A stretch of DNA of 64,000 bases, taken from assembly GCA_022432975.1 (NCBI GenBank), contig CM039505.1, positions 52,117,749 to 52,181,748 of the forward strand. The letters are read 5' to 3'. Source of the DNA: Begonia masoniana (Eukaryota > Streptophyta > Magnoliopsida > Cucurbitales > Begoniaceae). The translations under genes and the position numbers were made by a program. The notes below the pieces were generated by a model. It did not search any database, had not been told where the DNA came from, and worked only from the letters and a program-made list of their open reading frames with translations. Below are positions 36,173 to 47,098 of this stretch, piece by piece (the stretch's first letter is position 1; each line of letters starts with the position of its first letter).

Positions 36173-37554
36173 TTTGATTTATTATATTCTGCATGGTTTA
36201 AGATTTCAATGATTAGAATTTTTAATTTATGAAATATTTCAAATTAACGTCATACTTGGTGTTGAAATTGATTTTAAACCTTAAAATAAAGAAAAATGGG
36301 TACTAGGTCAAAGAAGAATTAAATGAAAGATGGGTTGAAAGTCAAACGGTCAAACTTTTTGCAGCCTCTTTTAGCTTTTGAACATACAAGCAACCCCTTT
36401 TTCAAGGATTTGAATTTTCTTCCTTGAATCAACTCTAAACAAGTTATTTTCTTTCTCCCAAAATACACGTTGCAAGACCAACATTTTATATTATTTAAAA
36501 AAAAAACTTATTTTTAGTGAACTTATTAGATGTTAGACCGTGTAGAAGCGGTCTCATGATTCGTATTTTTTTTCTCTCCCGTAAAATTAACAGATTAACG
36601 GTTTGAAGAACCAATCGTACATGTAAAGTTTGCGACACGCATTGTACAAATAATTCGACATTCACCAAATTGACCAATAATTTGATAAACACAAGTTGAT
36701 AATAAATATTAGCATATGGATATACATGGTTGATAGCACGTCCAATATTCATGATTATTTAATAGATTGTTTGAATTGTTACACATTTCTTATTCTTCTT
36801 CTTCTTTTTTTTTTATTTTATTTTTTTTGAATTTTAATATTTTAGGTAGCCTTTAATTTGATCAAAAGACATACCCTATGAAGGTTGGATAGGGCTTTTT
36901 TGGTTGAAGTATTTCATTTTTCTTAGAATAATAATTCATAAAGTTGAAGGACAAAATCATATAATATGTTTTTCAAAACTTTTGGGCTTATAATTTCTTA
37001 ACTTTAGATCATACTTGTTAATTCTTTCGAATAAACTACTCTCTCTGTATTATAATATTGTATAGTAGATTATAATATTGTAGCGTAATGCAGGAAGAAA
37101 CACTTCATACCCTTTTTTTTTTATTTGCTGTGTGAATTCATCCGTAAAAAGAATCAAAGTTTGATGTTTTATGTAAGATTGTGCTGGACACACGCATTTT
37201 AATTATCGAATATATTTTTTGTTGAAATCAGATAGAGTAATACGAAAAGTTTCTTTAAATAAAAAAACAAACAGAAGTTTTTGTGACGCTACGTAAGATC
37301 TTACACTATAATAGTGCATTACTCGAAATAGTAAGGTGATACGAGTTATATATGCATACTTTTGTGCTGGACTCATGTGAGAATTAAACGTGCTCTTGAA
37401 TATGGTTCTAACCTAACCAAACTCGAGCTAGAGAAAGTCCGGTTAAATTGCCGATTGATCGAACAAGTCGATATTCGTCACATGAGTAAGACCAAGAGTT
37501 TAGAGCCGTGACATTTTTTTTATTTGGAAATAATAATTCTTTGACTTAATAATA

Positions 37555-37905
37555 GTGTTTTTTAAGATTTACGTTGTACGGTTGAAATCATTTACATATT
37601 ATGCCGTGCTTTTTATTTAATTAAGTGTTTTAATCTGTAAACTGAATTTTGACTTTTATCTATCTCTCTATAAAGTTAGAAATCGTTGGAAATGAGATTA
37701 ACAGAATTTGAAAATTGAGTTAGAAATCGTTAAAGGGTAAGTATAGAGTTAAAACATCTGATTAAATAAAAAAATATGGTATACACGTGCTGAATTTAAC
37801 AGATAAATTAATGATGAAGTCCAAATTATCGATAATTGAAAAGTGAAAGTTTGATTCATCAAAAAAATAATTTAATGTATAAACTGTAAATAATCTCAAA
37901 TTTTA
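37555..37905. mobile_element. MITE family B in unit 2
   Basis: Keeps the right arm ATTTAACAGATAAATTAATG, TTATCGATAATTGAAAAGTG and AAAGTTTGATTCATCAAAA, which is the complement of the left arm seen in unit 1. The left arm is largely deleted here. Confidence 0.5.
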
Positions 37906-39046
37906 AAACGTAAACACAACGAACAACACTCATTGTAGCAAATTGTTACCAATTTTAGTAACAAATTGTAGAGATTAAGTACCTAATCAAATATATTTAT
38001 TTTTTGTTTGAAACCAAGAACACACAACGCATCTGTTAGGTGGCTAATGAGCGATGAGGTAAGTGATGACATGGAATAGATTTCGAACAGTGTTTGTTCG
38101 TTAGTGACAGAAAATTTAAGGATAATGACAAGAATTACGATAATATTTAATTCTATGACTAAATAATTATTTTAATTGATTGATTTATTTATTAAAAGTG
38201 TGATTTCCGCCGGACTTACAATACTTGTTTTCCACGTTACGTAGAACTAGAACCTCTTGTTCTTCGTCAATTCAATGTCTTTCTCTAGAAATCAAGTATG
38301 TTTGAATCATAAATGGTGAACTTTTCTGCTAATTTTATTCAAGTTATTATTATTATTATTATTATATAAGTTCATTCCATGAACTTTGACGAAGAAAATG
38401 TTGGGTGGCGAACGAGACGATAATCCACGCATGAGTGTCAACTAGATCTTCAAGGAAGAGAGAGAGAGTATAGACGTACAAGCTCGTAATGTTACTTATT
38501 CCTAAGATAAATATTTCGAGTAAACACACAGTGATTGATTTGAACGTAACAGATCTTTTGGTAGTATAATTTTCCTATGCAACATCGAATATAACATGTT
38601 TTATAGACAATGAATTGACACTAACAGCTTTCGTGATATCAGATGTTACATTACATTTTCACATGGAACACATTATCTAATAATGTATTATGCTGAAATC
38701 TCTAACGAGTAATGCTTCAGTTTACTCTCTAATTCTATCTTCTCACTTTGCTATTGTTAATTGTTGTAATTAGTGTATTTTTTAATTATTTATAGTTTAT
38801 TTTAATTATAGTATCAAATAAGTAAAGACGCACAAAAGTCGTGTCATAAATTGATATTAAAATATACATTTAAAGAGTAAACTTTTCTTGTGGTGCTCTG
38901 AACTATATCTTATGTACTAAATATGGGTAAATTAAAATAATGATTAAAATCAATTTGAACTCTAAAGTATGAGGTTAATTTGAAATATTTCCTAAACTAA
39001 AAACTTTAAAAACTAAAATTTTAAACTATCAAAAATTTGACAAATC

Positions 39047-39550
39047 AAAATCTGACGGAGGGCCGATCACCCTCTGTTCTGAATTTATATATTGTCGGGG
39101 ATCGATCACGTGTTCTTAAAATTACGGCTGAGAACGGAGAGTTATCGCCTCGGATCAGTACCTATTTCTCAAGCATAATGTTTAAGAACGGGAGGTCATT
39201 TTGGGGCGGAGACCCCCTCATTCTTAAACATTACGCTTGAGAACAGAGCCCTGATCTAGGACGATAATCCCCCGTTCTGAGCCCTAATTTTGAGAACATT
39301 ATTCTTGAAAACGAGACACCGATCTATATTCTTTGTTAACTCTTCATCTTTTAATGACTGTCTCTTCCATTATTTAAAGAGATCTCTCATTAGTTGCAGG
39401 CAAATGAGGACGAGAAAATGAGAAGAAAGTTCAATGGTTGTCTCTTCTATTTTGAGAGACAGTTTGTAAATACTAGACAGAACGAGAGGCGATTGACCAC
39501 CGTTCTTGGCGTAAATCCTGAACGGAAGGTGATCGGCCCCCTTCCATGAT
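39047..39550. mobile_element. Foldback element family C in unit 2
   Basis: More complete than the unit 1 copy. Left GACGGAGGGCCGATCACCCT with CTGTTCTGAATTTATA; complement of right end ATGGAAGGGGGCCGATCACC with TTCCGTTCAGGATTTACG. Contains an inner palindrome around 39165-39245 (CTCAAGCATAATGTTTAAGA against TCTTAAACATTACGCTTGAG). Confidence 0.6.
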
Positions 39551-40566
39551 TTAATTTGTTATATTTTAAATAATTTAATTTTAGTTGTTAGAATTTTTAA
39601 TTTAGAAGATGTTTCTCAAATTAAAATGGTTAAATTGATTTTAAACTTTCAAATAAAGAAAAATGGTTACTAGGTCAAAGAAGAATTGGGTTGAAAGTCA
39701 TAAACGGTCAAACTTTTTGCAGCCTCTTTAGGCTTTTGAACATACAAGCAACCCCTTTTTCAAGGACTTGTATTTTCTTCCTTGAACCAAATTCTAAACA
39801 AGTTATTTTCTTTCTCCCAAAATACACTTTTCAAGACCAACATTTTATATTATTTTAAAAAAAAAAAACTTATTTTTAGTGAACTTATTAGATGTTAGAC
39901 AGTGTAGAAGCAATCTTATGATTCGTATTTTTTTTCTCTTTCGTAAAATTAACAGATTAACGGTTTGAAGAACCAATCGTACATGCAAGGTTTGCGACAC
40001 GCATTGTACAAATAATTCGACATTCACCAAATTGACCAATAATTTGATAAACACAAGTTGACAATAAATATTAGCATATACATGGTTGATAGCACGTACA
40101 ATATTATGATTATTTAATAGATTGTTTGAATTGTTACACATTTCTTCTTCTTCTTCTCTTTTATTTTATTTTTTTGAATTTTAATATTTTAGGTACCCTT
40201 TAATTTGATCAAAAGACATACCCTGTGAAGGATGGGATAGGGTTTTTTTGGTTGAACAACAATTCATAAAGTTGAAGGACAAAATCATATAATATGTTTT
40301 TCAAAACTTTAGGGATTCTAATTTCTTAACTTTAGATCATACTTTTCGAATAAACTATTCTCTCTGTATTATAATATTGTATCGTAGATTATAATATTGT
40401 AGCGTAATGCATGAAGCAACGCTTCATACCTTTTTTTTTTAATTTGTAGTGTGAATTCATCGGTCGAAAGAATTGAATTTTGATGTTTTATGTAATATTG
40501 TGTTGGACACACGCATTTTAATTATCAAATATATTTTTCGTCAAAATCAGATAGAGTAATACGAAA

Positions 40567-40883
40567 GGGTAAAGTACAATTTGGCCCCTAGAACTAGGTG
40601 AAATGGACAATATACACCGTAAACTTGGATAATGGCAATTTGGCCCCTACTATTAGGATAAAGTGCAATTTGGCCCCTACCGTCATATTTTCCGTCAAAA
40701 AGTAACGTTTTTTGGCTTGTTTATTTTTTTCCCGAAATGCCCCTCACTAGACCGAACGGGACAAGACCGGTTCGGCTAATTCCACTCTGATTTTTTTTTT
40801 TTTTTTAATTCTATTCCCCTATTTTCTTTTTTTTTTTTGAGAATTTAAAAAAAAAAAATCAGAGTGGAATTAGCCAAAGTTTC
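40567..40883. mobile_element. Truncated MITE family D in unit 2
   Basis: Starts GGGTAAAGTACAATTTGG and follows the left arm of the 30906-31499 element through GAAATGCCCCTCACTAGAC, GGTTCGGCTAATTCCACTCT, then the T-rich centre and the start of the right arm (AGAGTGGAATTAGCC), where it stops. The outer half of the right arm and the 9-base target duplication are missing. Confidence 0.75.
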
Positions 40884-40989
40884 TTTAAATAAAAAAATAA
40901 AGTGAAGTTTTTGTGACGCTGCGTAAGATTTTACACTATAATTGTACGTTACTCCAAATAGTAAGTTGATTCGAGTTATATATGCATAT

Positions 40990-41482
40990 TAGGGACAAAA
41001 TTATCATGTGTTACATATTTTCAAAAGTCTAAATCAACAAAAAAGAAGAATATTAATCATGGCAATAAATACAAGAAGGGACCACCAAAACTCAATTTGT
41101 AATTATTCCACTAGGTAGATTAGACATCTATAATATCTATAAAAAAGACATATAATTATTGGACTAAAAATATTTTTAAATTAAATGGAATAAAAAATTG
41201 AACTTATGTGGTCATAATAATAAGCTTTTTATTAATTAAAATAAAAAAAATTACAACCAATATCTAAAATATTAAAAAAAAAAAAAAAAAAAACCAACAA
41301 CAACAACTTAGACCGGGTTCAGCCGGCCTACCATCCGGTCTACAATCTACATCACCAAGCCGTTCTGTAGAATTCTTAAAACTTTTCTTTAATCTTTCTC
41401 CTATATTTTATATACATTTACGGATTGTTCTTCGTTAAGTAATTCAGAAAACTGTCGGTCGCCGGCGACGGCGAACTCAGCC
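40990..41482. other. Intergenic, 3' side of HIPP
   Basis: AT-rich DNA ending in the HIPP 3' UTR. A poly(A)-like run lies at 41275-41293. No gene. Confidence 0.5.
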
Positions 41483-42934
41483 TCACATGACGGAGCAAGC
41501 GTTGGGATTCTCGTCGCTAAACATCTGAGGAGCATGCAAGTTATGGTGGTCCATTGGCATCCCATATCCGTGTTGAACATACCCTTGATTTACGTAACCA
41601 TAGCCGCTGTAGCTCGGCTGCGCTTCCATCGCGTAGCTCTGGGCGTACACCGGCGGCTCGTAAAAAGACGTCATCGGTGGGTACGGAAATCCGTAGTACT
41701 CCATCTTGTTTGCCTCCACTACAACCGCCTTAGCTCCTGCATCGTCTTTTTTGGCACCGTCGCCGCCGCCACCGGCCGCGGGTTTCGCTTCGGATTCTTT
41801 CTTTTCCCCTCCGGCGTCTTTATCTTTCTTGTCTCCGGCGGGGGCGGCCGGTTCTTCTTTCTTCGGAGGGACTACTTCGACGCTCCGCTTTAGCTTCTCT
41901 TTGAGGTAGGGCTCGAGTTTTTTCGGGTCCATTGTTCCCTTCACTGTTACCAGGTCCTTGTCGGAATCAATGGTCACCGACTGAACGCCTGAAAATTGTA
42001 AAATTTGTTGTTTCAGAGACGTTACTAACGGTCATAAACGTTTTAAAATTCACGTTTGAAGACGAAGAGTTTGTTCTTATCATTCTCACCGTCAATTTTC
42101 TTGATTATTCTGCGAATTTTCTGGCTGCAACCATCGCAATGTAATCGTATTTTCAACACTACTGTACTCTGCAACAAATTAAATATTTTCTTTCGTCAGA
42201 AATCGTCACAACTTTAATTATCATGTATGTATATATCTACGACAAAAAAAGTAGCTATTAAAAAGCTTACCTCTTTGGGTTTCTGATCTTGTGGTTTTTT
42301 GTCGTCGGCTTTTTTATCCGCCTTCTCATCGGCCTTGTTCTGGCCACCTCCTCCAGCGGCGCCGTCCTTCTTTGCCGGCTGAGGAGACAGAAGCTCGACT
42401 TTCTTCTTCGTCTTCTGCTCCAGCCTCTCTTTCAGCGCCATGGGATCCACTTTTCCGGTCACCGTCAGTTTATTAGTTGTTAAGTCGGCCTTCACATCAT
42501 TTACGCCTGCAAACCAACGACAGATCATAGAGTTATAGCCGGAAAAAGTAGGAGTCTGAAATGTAAAATAGTTGCCTCTCCTTAAAGTCAAAGAAAAAAT
42601 ATACTTTTTAGAAATCAACCCATGAAAAATTTAATCCAAAATCGTTGAAATTTATCCAGAAATGTGGGTTACCATCGCAATTTTTAACAACTCGTTTAAT
42701 TTTCTTGGCGCAGCCATCGCAATGCATGTCAATCTTGAAGACGGCGGTGATAACACCGTCGTCTTTCTTCCCAGCATCACCGGCGCCGGCGTCGGGAGCC
42801 TTCTTAGCTTCACCTTCATTTTTAGCACCTTCTTTTTGCTGCAAAACAACTGAGAAGGGTAAGAAAAACAAACCAAAAACTCAAAAACGGCGGAGAAACT
42901 GGAGTGATCACACACTGAAACTAACCTCACCCAT
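41483..42934 (-). CDS. HIPP: Heavy-metal-associated isoprenylated plant protein with two HMA domains
   Basis: Metallochaperone-like protein anchored by farnesylation, found only in vascular plants. Five exons on the minus strand: 42934-42926, 42838-42673, 42506-42271, 42168-42090, 41988-41483; 996 bases, 331 residues. HMA domain 1 covers about residues 33-95 with the metal motif [22 protein letters not shown] domain 2 covers about 138-200 with [19 protein letters not shown]. Lysine-, alanine- and glutamate-rich linkers follow each domain ([28 protein letters not shown]). The C-terminal part is tyrosine- and proline-rich ([20 protein letters not shown]) and ends CSVM, a CaaX box; methionine last predicts farnesyl. 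The first exon codes only MGE, common in this family. Probable roles: cadmium or copper handling, or partner of other regulators; I cannot tell which. Confidence 0.95.
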
Positions 42935-43003
42935 TTAGCGTGCGATTCTTCGACAGAAAAGGCAATTGTTTTGAAGGAAGTGGAAGATAGGCCGAAACGG
43001 AAG

Positions 43004-43011
43004 TATATATA
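43004..43011 (-). promoter_or_regulatory. TATA box of HIPP
   Basis: TATATATA about 70 bases upstream of the start codon, giving a short leader that fits the three-codon first exon. Confidence 0.5.
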
Positions 43012-43803
43012 GAAGAACCTCGAGGTTTCAATCCATGGATGATGTATGTATATGCATGTATGATGATGATGATGGTGTATGATGAATTGGCCGTCGGTTT
43101 AGACGTGAATTTCATTGGTTGGTGAGGGGACGACGGTCTTCGTAACGGAGCATCTAATTTTGACCATGACTTTTACTTTGAAAAGTCTGAAATAGCCCTA
43201 CCTGCATTGTTCTTGCCTCTCAATAGTTGGGGTATTGTAGTAAAATCCGCCTGATCGTGAAAAACTACGGGCTGCGACAAAAAGCGCGGGAAGTTTCATG
43301 CTGCTGACGATAGTGCGCAAGTCATTAGTGCGGATAATTTAGAATTAAAATATTGATTTTTTTATAATAAAAAGTAATTTTATTTTTATAAATTTATTTA
43401 TTTTTAGTCAAAGATTGTGTTGAAGCTTCAATTGGTGGAGATTTCAAAAACTACCCTAATGCGTTGTTGACTTAAGTTAAAAGATTATCATAGGTTTATC
43501 TCTAATTCTATAATATAATCTTACAGTCTCATACGATGTTCACGTATAGCTCATTAATTAGCATAATAATTGTTGTAGTCTACCATGTAAAGGCAATGTC
43601 GACCTAATATTTTGTTGATTGTGAAGACCCAACTCATACAAGTGAAGGTGCACAATCTCACTTCGTTTGAGAGAATGAAATTTATAAGTATAGTTCTCCT
43701 TCCTACTTAGTACAACTCATTTTGGTCTAACCCAATAATAAATTTGTGCAGACTCTGATTCAAAGATGACAATATTATACTGGAAGCACCAGGGAACTTC
43801 ACA

Positions 43804-43970
43804 GTAATGCTAGTTTTACTGTCTAATTATACATTATGATATGACGTTTACGCATCACTTATTAATTAGTGTAGTACACAAGATAAATAATAAATTAGTT
43901 AAAATAGGATATTGATTACATCAATATGTAAGATTAGAGTGTAAAATTAGAAATTAAACCTAACATCAGT
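43804..43970. mobile_element. MITE family A copy
   Basis: Left end GTAATGCTAGTTTTACTG with TCTAATTATACA; complement of the right end CTGATGTTAGGTTTAATT with TCTAATTTTACA. CAGT stands at both edges, possibly a short target duplication. Confidence 0.5.
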
Positions 43971-45916
43971 GAGGAAATCTATTGATTCTCAAACAAAAAT
44001 TAGGAAGATTCTTTTTGTAGTGTGACAAAAATGTCACAAATTGGTGTGCTGTCGATACTCATGAGTCATGTGAACGTCCTATCCCTACCACACATTGAGT
44101 TTTCAAATTTTGGTGTTACTTGGAAGTCGATTTTCAATGGCGGGTAACCCTAACCATATCAAGATGATTCAAATCATGTTATCCAATGAAATTCGTCCTA
44201 CATGTCTTTTCTATTTTATTCCTAATAACTCTTTTTTCAACTCTATTTTTCAAAAAATTATAATTTAAATAAATAAAAGACTCAATACTCAGTTACTTGA
44301 TTTGTCAATTATATATTAGTAAAGTTTTTGAGTAAAGTTTTTGTGTTATTCGATGTCAATTTGTCTAGTGATCATTTGAATTGTCGTATTTCGTAATTGT
44401 TCGACCACATGTAATTTTCAGTCAAATGGTCAAACTAGTAAAATTTGAGAGTTACTGCGTAGTTAAAATTTTGAAATTTACTGTTTGGTAAATTGAAACT
44501 ACCTAGGGTAAATTTTTGAATAACGTTAGATTTACGATGAATCGAAATTTAATGATTTATTTAATAAATAGTATATAAATAAAATAAACAAATCAATTAA
44601 AAATTTTAAAATTAAAATTTTAAAAAGAGAAGAGGCGCGGGAGAAGAGATCGCACCGTTTCAAGTTTCTGTCATCTAAATCTTCAAGTTTTGTCAATGAT
44701 CTTCAAGGATACGTCGTTTTAATCTTTTATTTCATACTTTTTTCGCGTTTCGATCAAGAAATATAATTTTGAGTTTCAAAACTCGTAATCGTCGACCGAA
44801 ATTGATGTATGCGGGTCGATTATAAGTCCTAAGTTTTGTTGGTATGAATTTTTACACGCTGCGACTGATCTTACTTTCACTAAAACTGTTTTTTACGCAA
44901 AACGATGGGGACACTATTTTTTATATAATTACCTAATTATGTTGAAGTTGTTTTCGAGATTCGCAACACCGATGACTCGTGAAGCTTGTTTAAAATAAAA
45001 AAAAAAGAGAGATTATAATTAATGTTAATTCATGCACTTTATTTTTTTCATTGGCTCAAAGTTTTTAAAACAAAATGATGAAACCAGTTTTCTCATACAT
45101 TTAGTACAGTATAAAATTTTCTACTTATTGAGTTACTCGCTCACCCAAAAGACTTTTTTTTTTGTCCAAGTAAAAATCATGAAGACTAGTAGTAGCTAAT
45201 CGCGGTGGAGTTTCCTTTCGTTACGATCACTATGTGGAGTTCGGACCATCTCTTATTGACTACGACTTTAATTTTGGCTCTTCAACCTTGTAAGAAGCCA
45301 ATTCGAACTCACGATCTCACCCAGAGAAATACGTTGTTATAAAGTGTTATTTGAACTTCAAAAGTTATTTGTAAAGACACAAACGCCACATGATCACGTA
45401 ATAGTAAAAAGACTGAATAATAGCATATCATTTGAGAAACGTCGACGAGAATGATTCGAACTTCTCTTCCTCAACTAATACAATGTTTTTCACGATAACA
45501 TCGTGAAACAAAGCCGACAATATCAAAGTAGATGGACGGAGGCTTTACAGTTATAATTTAATATTCTTCTATCATGTACTATTGTATGTTCTTATCGTCA
45601 CACGCCTTATTATAATAAAAACAACTAATCAAATTCAACGAGTTTTTATAAAATATTTTTTGGGGGGCTCATTGTGTTTACTTTGTACTATATTCAATAA
45701 TATTTAAAAAAAGGAAAAGAAAAAGAAAATTGTGACAAAGTACTTAAAAAAATCAATCTAGAAAGCCAAAAAGGTGGTGCTAAAAGTAAGCGATAATATA
45801 GTTTGAAAAATAAGGATTAATTAACAACCCAAAAGTTTTCAACACAATTATAAAACTATTAGGAGGGTCTACCCTCCATAACAATGAGCATTATTAAAGC
45901 TTTAAATACATGCAAG

Positions 45917-45919
<3 letters not shown>

Positions 45920-45952
<33 letters not shown>
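45920..45952. repeat. (GA)n microsatellite
   Basis: About 16 uninterrupted GA repeats. Confidence 0.95.
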
Positions 45953-45955
<3 letters not shown>

Positions 45956-46925
45956 ATTTGACTTTGCAAACAAAATGCATAAAACCCCACACCATATGGC
46001 TAAGAATCTAATAGGTGAAGAGGAGGGGGCACCTTTCCAAACATTTATTATCGTTTATATACATAAGATCGTAATACGCAACTAGCTACTCCACGACATC
46101 GAATTGACTCCGACATGGACGTCCACCATGGATATGAAGTTTTTGGGGGGGACCTTAGCCTTGAGGGAGGGTTGCCTAATAACTTTCGTGTGGGAGCAAA
46201 GCTAATATCAACTTCTCGAGGTCCCCTACAACTTAAAAAGACTAGGTATATGATTAGAGGAGGATTAGTTGGCCAAATTATGAAGTGACCGTCGGTTTTT
46301 TGTCTAGGCTAGCTTGAGCCGAATCAAAAGTCCAGACCTACGCCCGTTAGACTAGACCTGACCAAACTTGAGGTCGATTTTTGTGGTTCAGACCAGACCA
46401 GACCAGCCCGATCCATCGTCGATGCCTAATTAGTTATTAAATTGAAGATGATACGCCCGGTTGGTTCAATGTCGAAGCTTAGTTAGACTTTGGCTTTGTT
46501 GTTGATGTAGAAAAGGGTATATAATATTAGAAATGGATTGTCATCCGACTCACTAACAAATATGAAATGATTTTTTTAGGAACATTGAAAGTAAAATACC
46601 ACCTAAAGTTCAATAGCTTGGTATTCCTTTTGACTTTCTCCTTAGTGCCATCAAAATTTTCAACTATCGACCCTTTTTTCGTGCGAGATAGTTGTGTAGT
46701 TTGGTCTCGTTTAGTGGCTTGATATCGACCGATGAATGTGCGTAAGATTTTGTTAAAATTTACGCGAATGAATAGAAAAAGTTCGTCAAATTGCTACGTC
46801 TCCTTGAATTTGAAAAAAACGATAAAATATTTCATCGACGATTTCCTAGATCGTCAAAGTCATTTTTGGTTGCAGAAAAATCGTTCGAAGTAGGGTTTTT
46901 TTTTTTGGTCGACGATCGATTAGAA

Positions 46926-47017
46926 TTGGGCCTCAGCCCATAGAAACGGGCCTTGGCCCAATATGGTTGGAGTAATGGAATGAAACGAAAGACAATTTGG
47001 GCTGTCGAACTGGGCCT
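46926..47017. promoter_or_regulatory. Cluster of TGGGCC (site II) elements upstream of HRS1
   Basis: TTGGGCCT at 46926, GGCCCA at 46955-46960 and TGGGCCT at 47011. Such site II elements bind TCP factors and are common in promoters of plant organelle-protein and translation genes, which fits the gene. The factor is inferred. Confidence 0.5.
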
Positions 47018-47098
47018 AAATACTGGCCAGATGCCGTTGCCAAGCGAGGCAGTGCAGAGCGCGCGCGTGTTCTCTCACTCTGTCGAGCCCTGGTCACC

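Larger units (their letters stand above)
34028..37359. repeat. Tandem duplication, unit 1 (about 3.3 kb)
   Basis: The segment is repeated directly at 37372-40989 with the same order of landmarks: GCTCTTGAATATGGTTCTAA (34050 and 37392), AACTAGAACCTCTTGTTCTT (34947 and 38247), the family C element (35744 and 39047), GAACCAATCGTACATG (36607 and 39970) and GTAAGAT(C/T)TTACACTATAAT (37300 and 40924). Identity looks high but with many small indels. No gene is apparent. The short minus-strand frame at 36495-36752 recurs in unit 2 only because the DNA is duplicated. Confidence 0.85.
37372..40989. repeat. Tandem duplication, unit 2 (about 3.6 kb)
   Basis: Second copy of the 34028-37359 segment. It is longer mainly because of a 317-base MITE insertion at 40567-40883. 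At the matching spot in unit 1 (about 37242) the DNA is uninterrupted (TAATACGAAAAGTTTC), so that site is empty in unit 1. Confidence 0.85.
43012..46920. other. Long intergenic region
   Basis: No gene recognised. It holds a MITE family A copy (43804-43970), a (GA)n microsatellite (45920-45952) and a short stretch at 45280-45330 that resembles a tRNA B-box on the minus strand. The remainder is AT-rich. Confidence 0.5.

Noticed and set aside
36495..36752. 85-residue frame also found at 39845-40141
   Set aside because: Recurrence is explained by the tandem duplication; indels between copies shift the ends and no family is recognised.
41534..42938. Plus-strand frames across HIPP
   Set aside because: They overlap the spliced minus-strand HIPP exons, which account for the coding bias.
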